DNA from: Rhizobium sp. R711
GTDB taxonomy: Bacteria > Pseudomonadota > Alphaproteobacteria > Rhizobiales > Rhizobiaceae
Direction: 5' to 3'
NCBI RefSeq assembly: GCF_002211365.1
Contig: NZ_LOKZ01000012.1
Location: forward strand, 248,001 to 312,000
Length of the DNA: 64,000 bases
Positions 1 through 10,220 of this stretch are shown here, piece by piece. The position numbers and the translations under genes were made by a program. Each line of letters begins with the position of its first letter. Position 1 is the stretch's first letter. Under the pieces are notes generated by a model. It saw only the letters and a program-made list of their open reading frames with translations, did not search any database and was not told where the DNA came from.

Positions 1-1144
1 CAAGGCCGTCAGCGGGAGCGGTAACCACCGTTTCCGGATTGGTGGCAAGCGTCATTCCCATCGCCTCATGGCCGGTTCCGTCGGCATCGCCGAACTGGCG
101 CAGCACATCGCCTGCCACAGGCAATTCCAGCTTCGCCTTCAAGTCTCCGAAGGGATATGCGGGCGCAATGCGGTTTTTATCAGGCACACCGCTTTCCGCG
201 AGCGCCTTGGCGTGGGCGCGCTGCTCGTCGGTGAGAAGCTTGCGGTTCTCCTCGGCCTGGCGGGCTGCAGCGGCGGCGTCGCGAACCGATGCGATCTCGG
301 TTTCCATCGATGCGACCAGCCCCTCCAGGCTTGTCGCCTTGCTGGCAAGATCTTCCGAGCGCTTCTTTTGTGCATCCAGTTCCGCGGCGCTGCTGCGGCT
401 CAGCTTCTCGTTCTCGGCGAGAAGCAAATCCATCCGTCGCTCTTCCTCGATACTGTTCGTCATCGTTGCGGTGAAGGCTGATTTCTCCGCAGCACTGGCT
501 GCCTGCAACGAAGACAGGTTGGCAAGATCGGCGGCTAGCTTGTCGGTCTCCTTTCGGATACCGGGAACCACTGCGCCAAGCAGGATTGCGCTTCGGACCG
601 AAGCGAGCGCATCGTCGGGTGTCACGAGGAGGGCCGGCGGCGGATTGCGGCCCATGCGCTGCAGGGCACCCAGCACCTCGGCCAGCAAGCCGCGCCGTTC
701 ATGCAGCGACCGGCGAACCGCGTCTTCCTTGACGCCGAGATCGGCGAGCTTCTTCTCGCTTTCCAGGATTTGTTTCTCAAGCGCCTTGCGCCGCGTCGCT
801 GAATCGATCAGCGCCTGACGAACACTGCTGCTGTTCTTGTCCAGATCCGCAATGCTCTTCTGAAGCTCGGCAACCTTATCCGATGAAAGGTCGATCGTTT
901 TAGACAAGGCTTCGAGTTCAGCCCGCGTCTCGTCCCGCTTCCTTGCCAGATCAGCTGCCGGATCGGGCCGCTCCTCAGCGGCCGTACCAGTTGTGGCGGC
1001 AGGTGTTTCGGCCGGCGGCATCTGCGCAGCTTCCGGCGCATCCTGGGCGACGGCGCGGTTCTCAACTGCTGCCACAGACACACCCAAGCCTACGGCCAGG
1101 GCCGTCAGAATGATGTATTTTGGCTTGAACGCACGTGGCGGCAT
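1..1144 (-). CDS. Murein hydrolase activator EnvC-like protein (partial, C-terminus off window)
   Basis: The reading frame runs from ATG 1144 to the window edge without a stop, giving about 381 residues. It begins MPPRAFKPKYIIL followed by a hydrophobic stretch and an Ala/Pro-rich tail, as in an exported protein. Then comes a long charged alpha-helical region (ARKRDETRAELEAL, KAIADLDKNSS-like heptads, KALEKQILESEKKLADL) typical of the EnvC coiled coil. Near the visible end it reads AYPFGDLKAKLELPVAG, which normally opens the M23/LytM domain. That domain itself lies beyond base 1. EnvC proteins activate amidases that split septal peptidoglycan. The gene is followed upstream by rlmH and rsfS, the usual rhizobial order. 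The family call is firm; the LytM domain cannot be checked. Confidence 0.85.
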   Translation of the reverse strand, partial: MPPRAFKPKYIILTALAVGLGVSVAAVENRAVAQDAPEAAQMPPAETPAATTGTAAEERPDPAADLARKRDETRAELEALSKTIDLSSDKVAELQKSIADLDKNSSSVRQALIDSATRRKALEKQILESEKKLADLGVKEDAVRRSLHERRGLLAEVLGALQRMGRNPPPALLVTPDDALASVRSAILLGAVVPGIRKETDKLAADLANLSSLQAASAAEKSAFTATMTNSIEEERRMDLLLAENEKLSRSSAAELDAQKKRSEDLASKATSLEGLVASMETEIASVRDAAAAARQAEENRKLLTDEQRAHAKALAESGVPDKNRIAPAYPFGDLKAKLELPVAGDVLRQFGDADGTGHEAMGMTLATNPETVVTAPADGL

Positions 1145-1263
1145 ACGAACCTTGAAATCCTTTCAAATCGCGCGGAGATTAGGCTGATTTGGCGTTCTTT
1201 GCCAGATCGATTGAGGGTTAGCGCACGTCGCAACAGACACGCCTGCGTGAGCAGCAAAGCCCA

Positions 1264-1746
1264 TCATACGCGATGATAGGGATGGCCGGAAAGGATCGTC
1301 ACGGCTCGATAAAGCTGTTCGGCGATCAGCGTACGAACCAACTGATGCGGCCAAGTCATCTTGCCGAGACAAAGGGTTGCATCGGCAAGGTTGTACAAAG
1401 ACGGATCGAGACCGTCGGCGCCGCCGATGGCAATCATCAGGTCGCGCTTGCCCTGGTCGCGATAGTTTCCGAGGAGACTGGCAAACCCTTCGCTGTCCAG
1501 CGCCTTGCCTCGCTCGTCCAACAAAATGAGAACACTCCCGTCCGCCAGCGACTTCTGCAGCATCGCCGCTTCGTCACGCTTGCGGGTATCGGCGTTCGAC
1601 GCACGACTTTCGGCAACTTCGGCCACGCGGGAGAATTCGAGGCCGACCGCCGGGCCGGCCTTGGCAAAACGATCGAAATAGCGGGCCGCAAGGTCCTTCT
1701 CGGGGCCGGACTTCAGCCGCCCCACTGCAAAAAGACCAACACGCAT
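1264..1746 (-). CDS. rlmH: 23S rRNA (pseudouridine1915-N3)-methyltransferase RlmH
   Basis: RlmH is a small SPOUT-fold methyltransferase that methylates pseudouridine 1915 in helix 69 of 23S rRNA on assembled 70S ribosomes. The 160-residue product starts MRVGLFAVGRLKSGPEKDLA and ends with the family hallmark IGGADGLDPS...WPHQLVRTLIAEQLYRA...GHPYHRV, which forms the AdoMet-binding trefoil knot. The frame is open further upstream, but 160 residues is the usual length. A GGGAG sits just ahead of the tandem ATG codons at 1749 and 1746, so either may be used. It lies between rsfS and the envC-like gene on the same strand. Confidence 0.95.
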   Translation of the reverse strand: MRVGLFAVGRLKSGPEKDLAARYFDRFAKAGPAVGLEFSRVAEVAESRASNADTRKRDEAAMLQKSLADGSVLILLDERGKALDSEGFASLLGNYRDQGKRDLMIAIGGADGLDPSLYNLADATLCLGKMTWPHQLVRTLIAEQLYRAVTILSGHPYHRV

Positions 1747-1857
1747 CATCCGCTCCCTGCAGTTCGGCATAGGGCGGCACACACCTACCGCCGGCCGGAT
1801 TCGTCCGGCCAATAAAATGCCGTCTATCAGGCGGCGGACCTAGCGTCCAGCAGCCTG

Positions 1858-2307
1858 TTAGTGCACCGTTTCTTCGTCCATATCGGGCGCGGCCCACATC
1901 TTTTCGATGTTGTAGAACTCGCGTATTTCAGGACGGAAGACATGGACGATGACATCGCCGGTGTCGATCAGGATCCAATCACCGCCTTCCTGACCTTCGA
2001 CACGGGCGCTTCCAAGCCCTTCGTCTTTGAGATCAGTCAGCAGGTGGTCGGAGATCGCCATGACATGCCTGTTCGAGCGCCCGGAGACGACGACCATGAA
2101 GTCTCCCAGTGCCGATTTTCCAGCAATGTCGATGGTAACGATATCTTCAGCCTTAGAGTCCTCAAGGCTTGTGAGGACGGCGTGCAGGGCGCGGGCGGCA
2201 GCATCGGCGCCACGTTCCGGGCTCTTCGGGACAACGGCAAGCGTTTTTCCCTTGGCGTGTACTGTTGTCAGTGCTTTCCCTTTCTCGGAATGACAAAACA
2301 TGCACAT
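1858..2307 (-). CDS. rsfS: Ribosomal silencing factor RsfS
   Basis: RsfS binds ribosomal protein L14 and blocks subunit joining when nutrients are short. The core (LTSLEDSKAEDIVTIDIAG, GDFMVVVSGRSNRHV, EGGDWILIDTGDVIVHVF, FYNIEKMW) is a textbook DUF143 domain. The start is unsettled. ATG codons at 2307 and 2301 lack a visible ribosome-binding site. Fifteen codons or less downstream, the segment that starts LTTVHAKGK (CTG at 2271) is preceded by the purine-rich GAGAAAGGGAAAG, and from memory rhizobial homologues begin about there. The first residues given here may therefore not be translated. In many rhizobia rsfS follows nadD directly; here the mod block and a candidate sRNA lie between them. 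Confidence 0.9.
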   Translation of the reverse strand: MCMFCHSEKGKALTTVHAKGKTLAVVPKSPERGADAAARALHAVLTSLEDSKAEDIVTIDIAGKSALGDFMVVVSGRSNRHVMAISDHLLTDLKDEGLGSARVEGQEGGDWILIDTGDVIVHVFRPEIREFYNIEKMWAAPDMDEETVH

Positions 2308-2310
2308 CAC

Positions 2311-2329
2311 TGATTTGGTGACCAAATCA
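2311..2329. promoter_or_regulatory. Perfect 19-bp palindrome, candidate GntR/FadR-type operator
   Basis: TGATTTGGTGACCAAATCA is a perfect inverted repeat with 9-bp arms around one base. It lies in the divergent region between rsfS (minus) and the ModE-like gene (plus). The core TGGT-N-ACCA resembles operators of FadR-subfamily GntR regulators. No such regulator is encoded nearby, so the owner is unknown. Confidence 0.45.
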
Positions 2330-2505
2330 TAATTAAGATAGGCACCAAACCATTAACGTTTCAAGACGTGTGCAATCACAAAGCGTGAATGTCCGTCTTG
2401 ATCACAAACCATTGTTGAATGGAGGACTGCGCATGCGGCCTGCTGTGTACAGTCCTTATCACCACACGTAAAGTAAGTTCCGTTCCGACCGCAAAGATCC
2501 GTCCG

Positions 2506-2877
2506 ATGAAAAACCCCGCAGAAGACACGCTCATTCCTGTACTCCGCATCAGCTTTCCTCACGAGGACCGGCTCGGCCGCGGCAAGATGGAACTGCTCGA
2601 ACACATCAGAGAAACCGGATCGATTTCCGCCGCAGGCAGGGCGATGGACATGTCCTATCGTCGCGCCTGGTTACTTGTCAGCGACTTGAATCGGATGTTC
2701 CGGGATCCGGTGGTCGAGTCTCAGCGCGGTGGCCAGAAGGGCGGGGGCGCAGCGCTGACACCGTTCGGTGATGAACTCCTTGCCCGCTTTCGAAAGATGG
2801 AGCGGATGGTGAAGTTCACCCTTGCGGAGGATCTGGCCTGGCTCGAGGCCAACCGGTCGCCCCAAACCGGTCGTTGA
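2506..2877 (+). CDS. ModE-type winged helix-turn-helix regulator (DNA-binding domain only)
   Basis: The 123-residue product is a single ModE N-terminal domain: GRGKMELLEHIRETGSISAAGRAMDMSYRRAWLLV is the winged-helix segment, followed by the basic QRGGQKGGGAALTPFG wing. It has no C-terminal molybdate-binding Mop/TOBE domains, unlike E. coli ModE (about 260 aa). Start taken at ATG 2506; the frame is open upstream to 2419. Its TGA (2875-2877) directly abuts the TGA of modC on the opposite strand, so it is convergent with modABC. It probably controls that operon, and a Mo-box-like site sits ahead of modA. How a domain-only protein would sense molybdate is not visible. Confidence 0.85.
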   Translation: MKNPAEDTLIPVLRISFPHEDRLGRGKMELLEHIRETGSISAAGRAMDMSYRRAWLLVSDLNRMFRDPVVESQRGGQKGGGAALTPFGDELLARFRKMERMVKFTLAEDLAWLEANRSPQTGR

Positions 2878-3945
2878 TCACTGTTCCAGCGCGACGGTCT
2901 TTATGACGGCAAAAACGGGGGCTCCGATGCACACACCTAGCCGCTCCGCCGAAAAACTCGTGATCCGCGAGAGAATTATATCCCCACCGCAATCGACGAG
3001 CACATCGATCGTGGCGTCATCGGCCTGCGTCATGTCCTGAACAGTGCCTTCAAGCACGTTCAGCGCGCTCAACGCCTCGGGCCTTCTCATTGCGAGCATC
3101 ACATCGCGAGAGGGGATCCGGACCCGAACTGCCTTCCCAGGCGTCAGCGCCGCGCCCGGGACATGAAGCTGCGTTGATTTCAGTGTAATCGTGGCAATGC
3201 GATGCTGCGCATCGACGCTTTCGACCTTTCCCTCAAGGAGCGCACCCGCATCACGCCGCTCGAACGAGGCAGGCGGATGGTTCAACACATCCACGGCTGG
3301 GCCGACCGCCTCCACCGCGCCATCCCGCATGACCACGACCTGATTGGCGAGGCGCGCCACTTCGGCGATCGAGTGGCTGACATAGACGATCGGAATATCC
3401 ATCTCGTCGCGCAAGCACTCGAGGTAGGGCATGACTTCTGCTTTTCGCGCATCATCCAATGCCGCTAAGGGTTCGTCCATCAGCAAGAGGCGGGGAGTCG
3501 AGAGTAGGGCCCGGCCGATTGCTACGCGTTGCTTCTCGCCACCGGAGAGTTTTTCCGGCCTGCGCTCGAGCAGGCTTTCGATACCGAGCAGCGCGACAAT
3601 TCGATCCAGGCTCTCCGCCGGACCGACGACTTTGCCAAACCACCGACCGTATGACAGGTTGTGACGGACACTGAGGTGCGGAAACAATCGCGCCTCCTGA
3701 AACACATAGCCGAATCTTCGGCGGTGCTTGGGGACAAAGATCCGCCTGTCGGTATCCGTCATGACATCGCCATCCAGGATCACTTGCCCGTTGTCGGGCC
3801 TCGCTAGCCCAGCGATGATACGAATGATCGATGTCTTGCCGGAGCCCGAACGACCGAAAAGGGCAGTGATCCCCCGCTCAGAGGTGAAGCTGGCATCGAG
3901 GGAAAAGGTGCCAAGCTGCTGCTTTGCTTTCACGACGAGTGTCAT
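2878..3945 (-). CDS. modC: Molybdate ABC transporter, ATP-binding protein ModC
   Basis: The 355-residue ATPase drives molybdate import. Walker A is GRSGSGKT (about residues 31-38), the ABC signature [16 protein letters not shown] precedes Walker [13 protein letters not shown], and an H-loop sits at YVSHS. The last about 140 residues ([45 protein letters not shown]) form the TOBE/Mop domain that marks ModC among ABC ATPases. The start overlaps the stop of modB by 4 bp (ATGA). The stop abuts the convergent ModE-type gene with no spacer. Confidence 0.95.
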   Translation of the reverse strand: MTLVVKAKQQLGTFSLDASFTSERGITALFGRSGSGKTSIIRIIAGLARPDNGQVILDGDVMTDTDRRIFVPKHRRRFGYVFQEARLFPHLSVRHNLSYGRWFGKVVGPAESLDRIVALLGIESLLERRPEKLSGGEKQRVAIGRALLSTPRLLLMDEPLAALDDARKAEVMPYLECLRDEMDIPIVYVSHSIAEVARLANQVVVMRDGAVEAVGPAVDVLNHPPASFERRDAGALLEGKVESVDAQHRIATITLKSTQLHVPGAALTPGKAVRVRIPSRDVMLAMRRPEALSALNVLEGTVQDMTQADDATIDVLVDCGGDIILSRITSFSAERLGVCIGAPVFAVIKTVALEQ

Positions 3946-4643
3946 TCCGGATCAATCCTCCTGCCGGCGATGCGCGAGAGGAATTCCGAGGCAAGCAAAG
4001 CGACCATCGAAATGGCGACAGCGACGAGCGTCAGCCGCAGGGCACCGGCATCACCGCCCGGGACCTGCGTGAAGGAGTAGATCGCCGAAGAAATGGTCTG
4101 TGTTTCCCCGGGGATGTTGGAGACGAACGTGATGGTTGCCCCGAACTCCCCCATCGCCTTGGCGAAGGAAAGGATCATTCCGGCGATGATCCCGGGCAGC
4201 GTCAGCGGCAACGTGATCGTCATGAAAACCCAGAGTGGGGCGGCTCCCAGCGTGCCAGCTGCCTCCTCCAGTTTTCGATCGACCGCTTCGATCGAGAGCC
4301 GGATGCTACGCACCATCAAGGGGAAGGCCATGACGGCACAGGCAAGCGCAGCACCTGTCCAGCGAAAAGAAAAGACGACGCCGAAATGCTGGTCGAGAAA
4401 ACTGCCGATCGGTCCGCGACGTCCAAAGAGGATCAGCAAGATGAAACCGGTGACGACAGGAGGAAGGATCAACGGCAAGTGAACGACCACATTCAGGATC
4501 GACCTACCCCAAAACCGTCCGCGCGCCAGCAACAGGGCTACTCCGATGCCGAATGGCAAACTCGCCAGCATCGCGACCACTGACACGCGCAGGCTGAGCA
4601 AGATCGCCGTCCATTCATCGTTGCTCAGGCCGAGTGCATCCAA
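3942..4643 (-). CDS. modB: Molybdate ABC transporter, permease ModB
   Basis: Inner-membrane permease with about five hydrophobic spans and the EAA loop [22 protein letters not shown] that contacts ModC. The open frame extends to GTG 4688, but that segment would encode a transcription-terminator stem. I chose TTG at 4641-4643 ([11 protein letters not shown]), which has GGAGAG five bases ahead and gives 233 residues, the family length. Two ATGs right beside this TTG are out of frame. It overlaps modC by 4 bp. Expression relative to modA is probably lowered by the upstream hairpin (4662-4683). Confidence 0.92.
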   Translation of the reverse strand: MDALGLSNDEWTAILLSLRVSVVAMLASLPFGIGVALLLARGRFWGRSILNVVVHLPLILPPVVTGFILLILFGRRGPIGSFLDQHFGVVFSFRWTGAALACAVMAFPLMVRSIRLSIEAVDRKLEEAAGTLGAAPLWVFMTITLPLTLPGIIAGMILSFAKAMGEFGATITFVSNIPGETQTISSAIYSFTQVPGGDAGALRLTLVAVAISMVALLASEFLSRIAGRRIDPE

Positions 4644-4661
4644 GCCATCTCTCCAAAATAT

Positions 4662-4683
4662 AAGGCCCGTCCGAGCGGGCCTT
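4662..4683 (-). terminator. Hairpin between modA and modB, likely partial terminator
   Basis: On the minus strand AAGGCCCG-CTCGGA-CGGGCCTT forms an 8-bp GC-rich stem, followed by ATATTTT. It lies after the modA stop and just ahead of the modB start. This position suits a leaky terminator giving more binding protein than permease. Confidence 0.7.
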
Positions 4684-4715
4684 CTCACGCTATGTCTTCA
4701 TGCGAAAAATCGCAA

Positions 4716-5501
4716 TCATTTCAAGATGGTGAAGCCCTTCTCAGTAAAGAAATGAGCGGCTTTTTCCGACTTCAGGAAGTTGAGGTAGGCCGCAGCATCC
4801 GGATTCTTGCTCTCTGAGAGAATGGCGATCGGATAAATGATCGGCGGATGCGAATCGGCCGGGAAAGTGCCGACAACGGCAACGCCCGCGTCCGCGGAGG
4901 CATCGGTCTGATAGACGATGCCATAGGGAGCCTCACCGCGCGATACCAACGCGAGCGCGGCACGAACGCTTTCAGCGCCGGCGACCTTGGCTTCAACCGA
5001 GGGCCACACGCCAAGCGCTTCAAGCGCAGCCTTGCCGTACTTGCCGGCCGGAACCGACTTCACCTCACCCATGGCAAGCTTGCCGTCTCCGAGCAACGCG
5101 GCAAGATCGAAGCCCTTCAATATCTCGACCGGTTTGGCGTGATCCTTGGCTGCGACAAGCACGATCTTGTTACCCAGCAGATTGGACCGGCTGTCGGACT
5201 TGATCAGATTCTTTTTCGCAAGGTAGTCCATCCAGTCCAGGTCGGCGGAGATGAAGATGTCCGCAGGTGCGCCGCCTTCGATCTGCTTAGCAAGTGCAGA
5301 GCTCGCAGCGTACGAAGCAACAGCCTCCTTACCGCCCTCTTTCGCCCAAGCGGCATTCGCCGCGTCGAGAGCATTCTTCAGGCTGGCGGCTGCGAAAACA
5401 GTAACCTTCTCCGCAGCCGCGGCAGGTGTCGCGGCAACACCCAGAAAGGCGGCCGAAATGGCGGCGGCAGTGAATTTGATCCATTGGCGGCGACTTTGCA
5501 T
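4716..5501 (-). CDS. modA: Molybdate ABC transporter, periplasmic binding protein ModA
   Basis: The 261-residue product starts MQSRRQWIKFTAAAISAAFLG and has a signal peptide ending near TPAAAAEK. The mature part carries the ModA features VTVFAAASLKNALD, YAASSALAKQIEGGAPADIFISAD and VKSVPAGKYGKAALE, which form the oxyanion pocket. The start at 5501 is supported by GGGGAG eight bases upstream; a longer frame to 5603 would place non-secretory sequence ahead of the signal peptide. First gene of modABC. A candidate Mo-box lies 61-84 bp upstream. Confidence 0.95.
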   Translation of the reverse strand: MQSRRQWIKFTAAAISAAFLGVAATPAAAAEKVTVFAAASLKNALDAANAAWAKEGGKEAVASYAASSALAKQIEGGAPADIFISADLDWMDYLAKKNLIKSDSRSNLLGNKIVLVAAKDHAKPVEILKGFDLAALLGDGKLAMGEVKSVPAGKYGKAALEALGVWPSVEAKVAGAESVRAALALVSRGEAPYGIVYQTDASADAGVAVVGTFPADSHPPIIYPIAILSESKNPDAAAYLNFLKSEKAAHFFTEKGFTILK

Positions 5502-5561
5502 TGATATCTCCCCGAGTTCGAAATATTCGTAGAGATATAACGTCGCCAGTGCCTTGGCTAG

Positions 5562-5585
5562 CGCTATATTTTCCCAAGCATAACC
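5562..5585 (-). promoter_or_regulatory. Candidate Mo-box (ModE operator) upstream of modA
   Basis: On the plus strand the site reads CGCTATATT-N8-CATAACC, upstream of modA. From memory the E. coli modA operator reads CGTTATATT-N8-CATAACG, so spacing and 14 of 16 half-site bases agree. Its place ahead of modA and the ModE-type gene at the other end of the cluster support it. No promoter was fixed with confidence; TTATAT near 5535-5540 could be a -10 element. The rest of 5502-5800 shows nothing else I can support. Confidence 0.6.
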
Positions 5586-5804
5586 CTTCGAGTCGCCCAT
5601 CAATCTCAGACTTCACGCATTCGTGAATCGCATATCTAAGCACCATCGACTCACAAAATCGCAGAAATGGCCCTATGATTTTAGGGTAAGATTCTCCAAA
5701 GGTTTGAAATTTCTGCAAAAGTAGCCAAAGATTGCGAAATAATTAGGCAAGAACGGAGAGGTCTCGGCCCGGAGCCATGCTTGTGTCGCATTGCTGCAAT
5801 GCAA

Positions 5805-5836
5805 TGAACCCGGTTCAAAAATCCGGCGTATATGAT
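5805..5836 (+). promoter_or_regulatory. Candidate promoter of the sRNA with LysR-type box
   Basis: TGAACCCGGTTCA (5805-5817) is a perfect 13-bp palindrome of the T-N11-A form bound by LysR-type activators. It sits where the -35 element would be for a -10 hexamer TATGAT (5831-5836). No good -35 consensus is present, as expected for an activator-dependent promoter. It would start transcription near 5842. Confidence 0.45.
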
Positions 5837-5839
5837 ACA

Positions 5840-5966
5840 ACACACTCATCGAACGGCGATCTCCTCCTCCCAAAGCCGTTGGATATGGATCGGCAACACT
5901 CCTCCTCCCAGTTGTCGATCAAGTTTATAAAGCCCGACGGATCTCCTCCCCCGTCGGGCTTTTCAT
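5840..5966 (+). ncRNA. Candidate alpha-r14 (NfeR1-like) trans-acting sRNA with three anti-SD loops
   Basis: Three successive hairpins each present a C/U-rich anti-Shine-Dalgarno sequence in the loop. Stem 1: AACGGC (5852-5857) with GCCGTT (5875-5880), loop containing CTCCTCCTCCC. Stem 2: 5888-5897 with 5911-5920 (one G-U pair), loop ACTCCTCCTCCCA. Stem 3: the terminator AAGCCCGACGG (5930-5940) with CCGTCGGGCTT, loop ATCTCCTCCC, followed by TTTTCATTT. The length of about 125 nt and the three CCUCCUCCC loops match the alpha-r14 family described in Sinorhizobium (NfeR1), which represses mRNAs by masking ribosome-binding sites. The transcript start is inferred. The terminator can also serve nadD from the opposite side. 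Confidence 0.8.
5930..5962. terminator. Bidirectional rho-independent terminator (sRNA / nadD)
   Basis: AAGCCCGACGG and CCGTCGGGCTT pair over 11 bp around a 10-11 base loop. On the plus strand TTTTCATTT follows and ends the candidate sRNA. On the minus strand it lies 28 bases past the nadD stop and is followed by TTTATAAACTT. Confidence 0.8.
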
Positions 5967-5990
5967 TTGTCAAACCCCGGAAAAATCGAA

Positions 5991-6620
5991 TTATCTGATG
6001 GCACCGTTCGTGGCGCGAATGGCGGTCGAGCTGTGGCCGGAGCGCGGACCGTGTATAAAGGTCCAGGCTGGCGCCCGGCGCTTCCAGAGCGCGCGGGAAT
6101 CGTCCTCGTCAACGCGGGCGAAATCAAACGTCCTCGCCATCTTCGATGAAAGGAACGACAAAGTGGAACCGGGGCGGTCAATCACCGCAATCGGGAATGT
6201 GTTGACGATGTCCTGCCAGCGTTGCCACTGATGTAAAGTCTTCAAGCTGTCCGCCCCCATGATCCAGATAAAATGGACATGTGGATTGCGCGCCTTCACA
6301 CGAGCCAGCGTGTTTGCCGTGAAGCTTGTCGCGAAATCGCGCTCGAATGCTGTGATCTTGATCGAGGGATGGCGAGCAAGCCGCTCGCTCAGCGCTATGC
6401 GTTCGGAAAGCGGCAACAGATGGCGTCGATCCTTGAGCGGATTGCCCGGCGTGACAATCCACCACAACTGATCGAGGCCGAGCCGCTTGATCGCGATTTC
6501 GGCCACTAGCGCGTGTCCGTCATGCGGCGGATTAAAGGAGCCGCCGAAAAGACCGACGACCATGCCGCGCTCCGTATGCGGCATGCGAAGATAACGTCGA
6601 CCGACTTCGTCGTTGATCAC
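5991..6620 (-). CDS. nadD: Nicotinate-nucleotide adenylyltransferase NadD
   Basis: NadD joins nicotinate mononucleotide and ATP to make deamido-NAD in NAD synthesis. The nucleotidyltransferase signature GLFGGSFNPPHDGH is near residues 23-36, and the ISTHVIR-like C-terminal motif is represented by SSTAIRA. The start is GTG 6620, one base after the proA stop (TGACGTG), which fits coupling; ATG 6584 (MPHTERGMVVG) is the alternative start used in my memory of homologues. Last gene of the obgE-proB-proA-nadD run, ended by the hairpin at 5930-5962. Confidence 0.95.
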   Translation of the reverse strand: MINDEVGRRYLRMPHTERGMVVGLFGGSFNPPHDGHALVAEIAIKRLGLDQLWWIVTPGNPLKDRRHLLPLSERIALSERLARHPSIKITAFERDFATSFTANTLARVKARNPHVHFIWIMGADSLKTLHQWQRWQDIVNTFPIAVIDRPGSTLSFLSSKMARTFDFARVDEDDSRALWKRRAPAWTFIHGPRSGHSSTAIRATNGAIR

Positions 6621-6621
6621 G

Positions 6622-7897
6622 TCAGGGCCGGGTCTGTCCGGTGCCGTGCACCCGATACTTGAATGATGTCAACTGCTCGACGCCGACGGGGCCGCGGGCG
6701 TGCATCTTGCCGGTCGCGATGCCGATCTCGGCCCCCATTCCGAACTCGCCGCCATCAGCAAACTGGGTCGATGCGTTGTGCAACAGGATCGCGGAATCGA
6801 CCTCGGTGAAGAACCGCTCCACTACATCAGGATCGTCGGCAATCACTGCCTCGGTGTGGTTGGAGGAATAAGTCTGGATATGCTGGATCGCCCCGGAAAT
6901 GCCGTCGACAACGCCAACCGAAACGATCGCATCCAGATATTCCGTCGACCAATCCTCCTCGGTGGCCGCCTTCGCGCCAGGCATTGCCTGAACAACCTCA
7001 GCCGAACCGCGAATCTCGCAACCGGCTCCTGCTAGGGCCTCCAGCAGCGGGCGAAGATGGGTCTTGGCAACAGCCCGGTCTACGAGAATCGTTTCCACCG
7101 CACCGCAGATACCGGTGCGCCGCATCTTGGCGTTGACGACGATCTCCTTGGCCATGCCGAGATCGGCTGACGCGTCCACATAGATATGGCAAAGTCCTTC
7201 AAGGTGCGCGAAAACGGGTACCCTCGCCTCGTTCTGAACTCGTGCAACAAGACTTTTGCCGCCACGCGGAACGATAACGTCGATCGTACCATCCAATCCG
7301 CGCAACATAGCGCCAACAGCAGCGCGATCGGTCACCGGCACGAGCTGAATTGCATGCTCCGGAAGTCCGGCAGCCTTCAGGCCCTGCACAAGGCAGGCAT
7401 GGATTGCCTGCGATGAACGCCGGGAATCCGAACCGCACCGCAAAATGACCGCATTGCCGGCTTTCAAGCAGAGCGCACCGGCATCTGCCGTGACGTTCGG
7501 ACGGCTCTCGAAGATCACGCCGATCACGCCGAGCGGCGTGCGGACGCGCTCGATCTTCAGGCCATTCGGCCGTTCCCACGCCGCGATTACCTCGCCGACC
7601 GGGTCCCTCAGAGCAGCAATTGCGCGGATGCCATCAGCCATCTCGGCGATGCGCTTGTCGGTCAGTGTCAGACGATCGACGAAGGACGCGAGCATCTCCG
7701 TGCCGGCAACATCCTTCAGATCCTTGGCATTTTCGGAGAGGATATGATCCTTGTTGGCGAGGATCGCATCGGCCATAGCATTCAATGCCCTGTTCTTAGC
7801 TTCGGTGGACGCGAAGCCCAACGGTCGCGCCGCAGCCTTGGCCTTGCGGCCGATGTCATTCATCAGCGCGTCAATGTCAGGGCTCTGCGCAACAGTA

Positions 7898-7905
<8 letters not shown>
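6622..7905 (-). CDS. proA: Glutamate-5-semialdehyde dehydrogenase (gamma-glutamyl phosphate reductase) ProA
   Basis: ProA reduces gamma-glutamyl phosphate to glutamate semialdehyde with NADPH, the second step of proline synthesis. The 427-residue product has [34 protein letters not shown], the PRGGKSLV segment and the catalytic Cys in [11 protein letters not shown]. It overlaps the end of proB by 8 bp, and its stop is one base from nadD, so all three are probably co-translated. Full length with no lesion. Confidence 0.96.
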
Positions 7906-10196
<2,291 letters not shown>

Positions 10197-10220
10197 TCAA
10201 TCGGAGGTCAAAGGATTATC

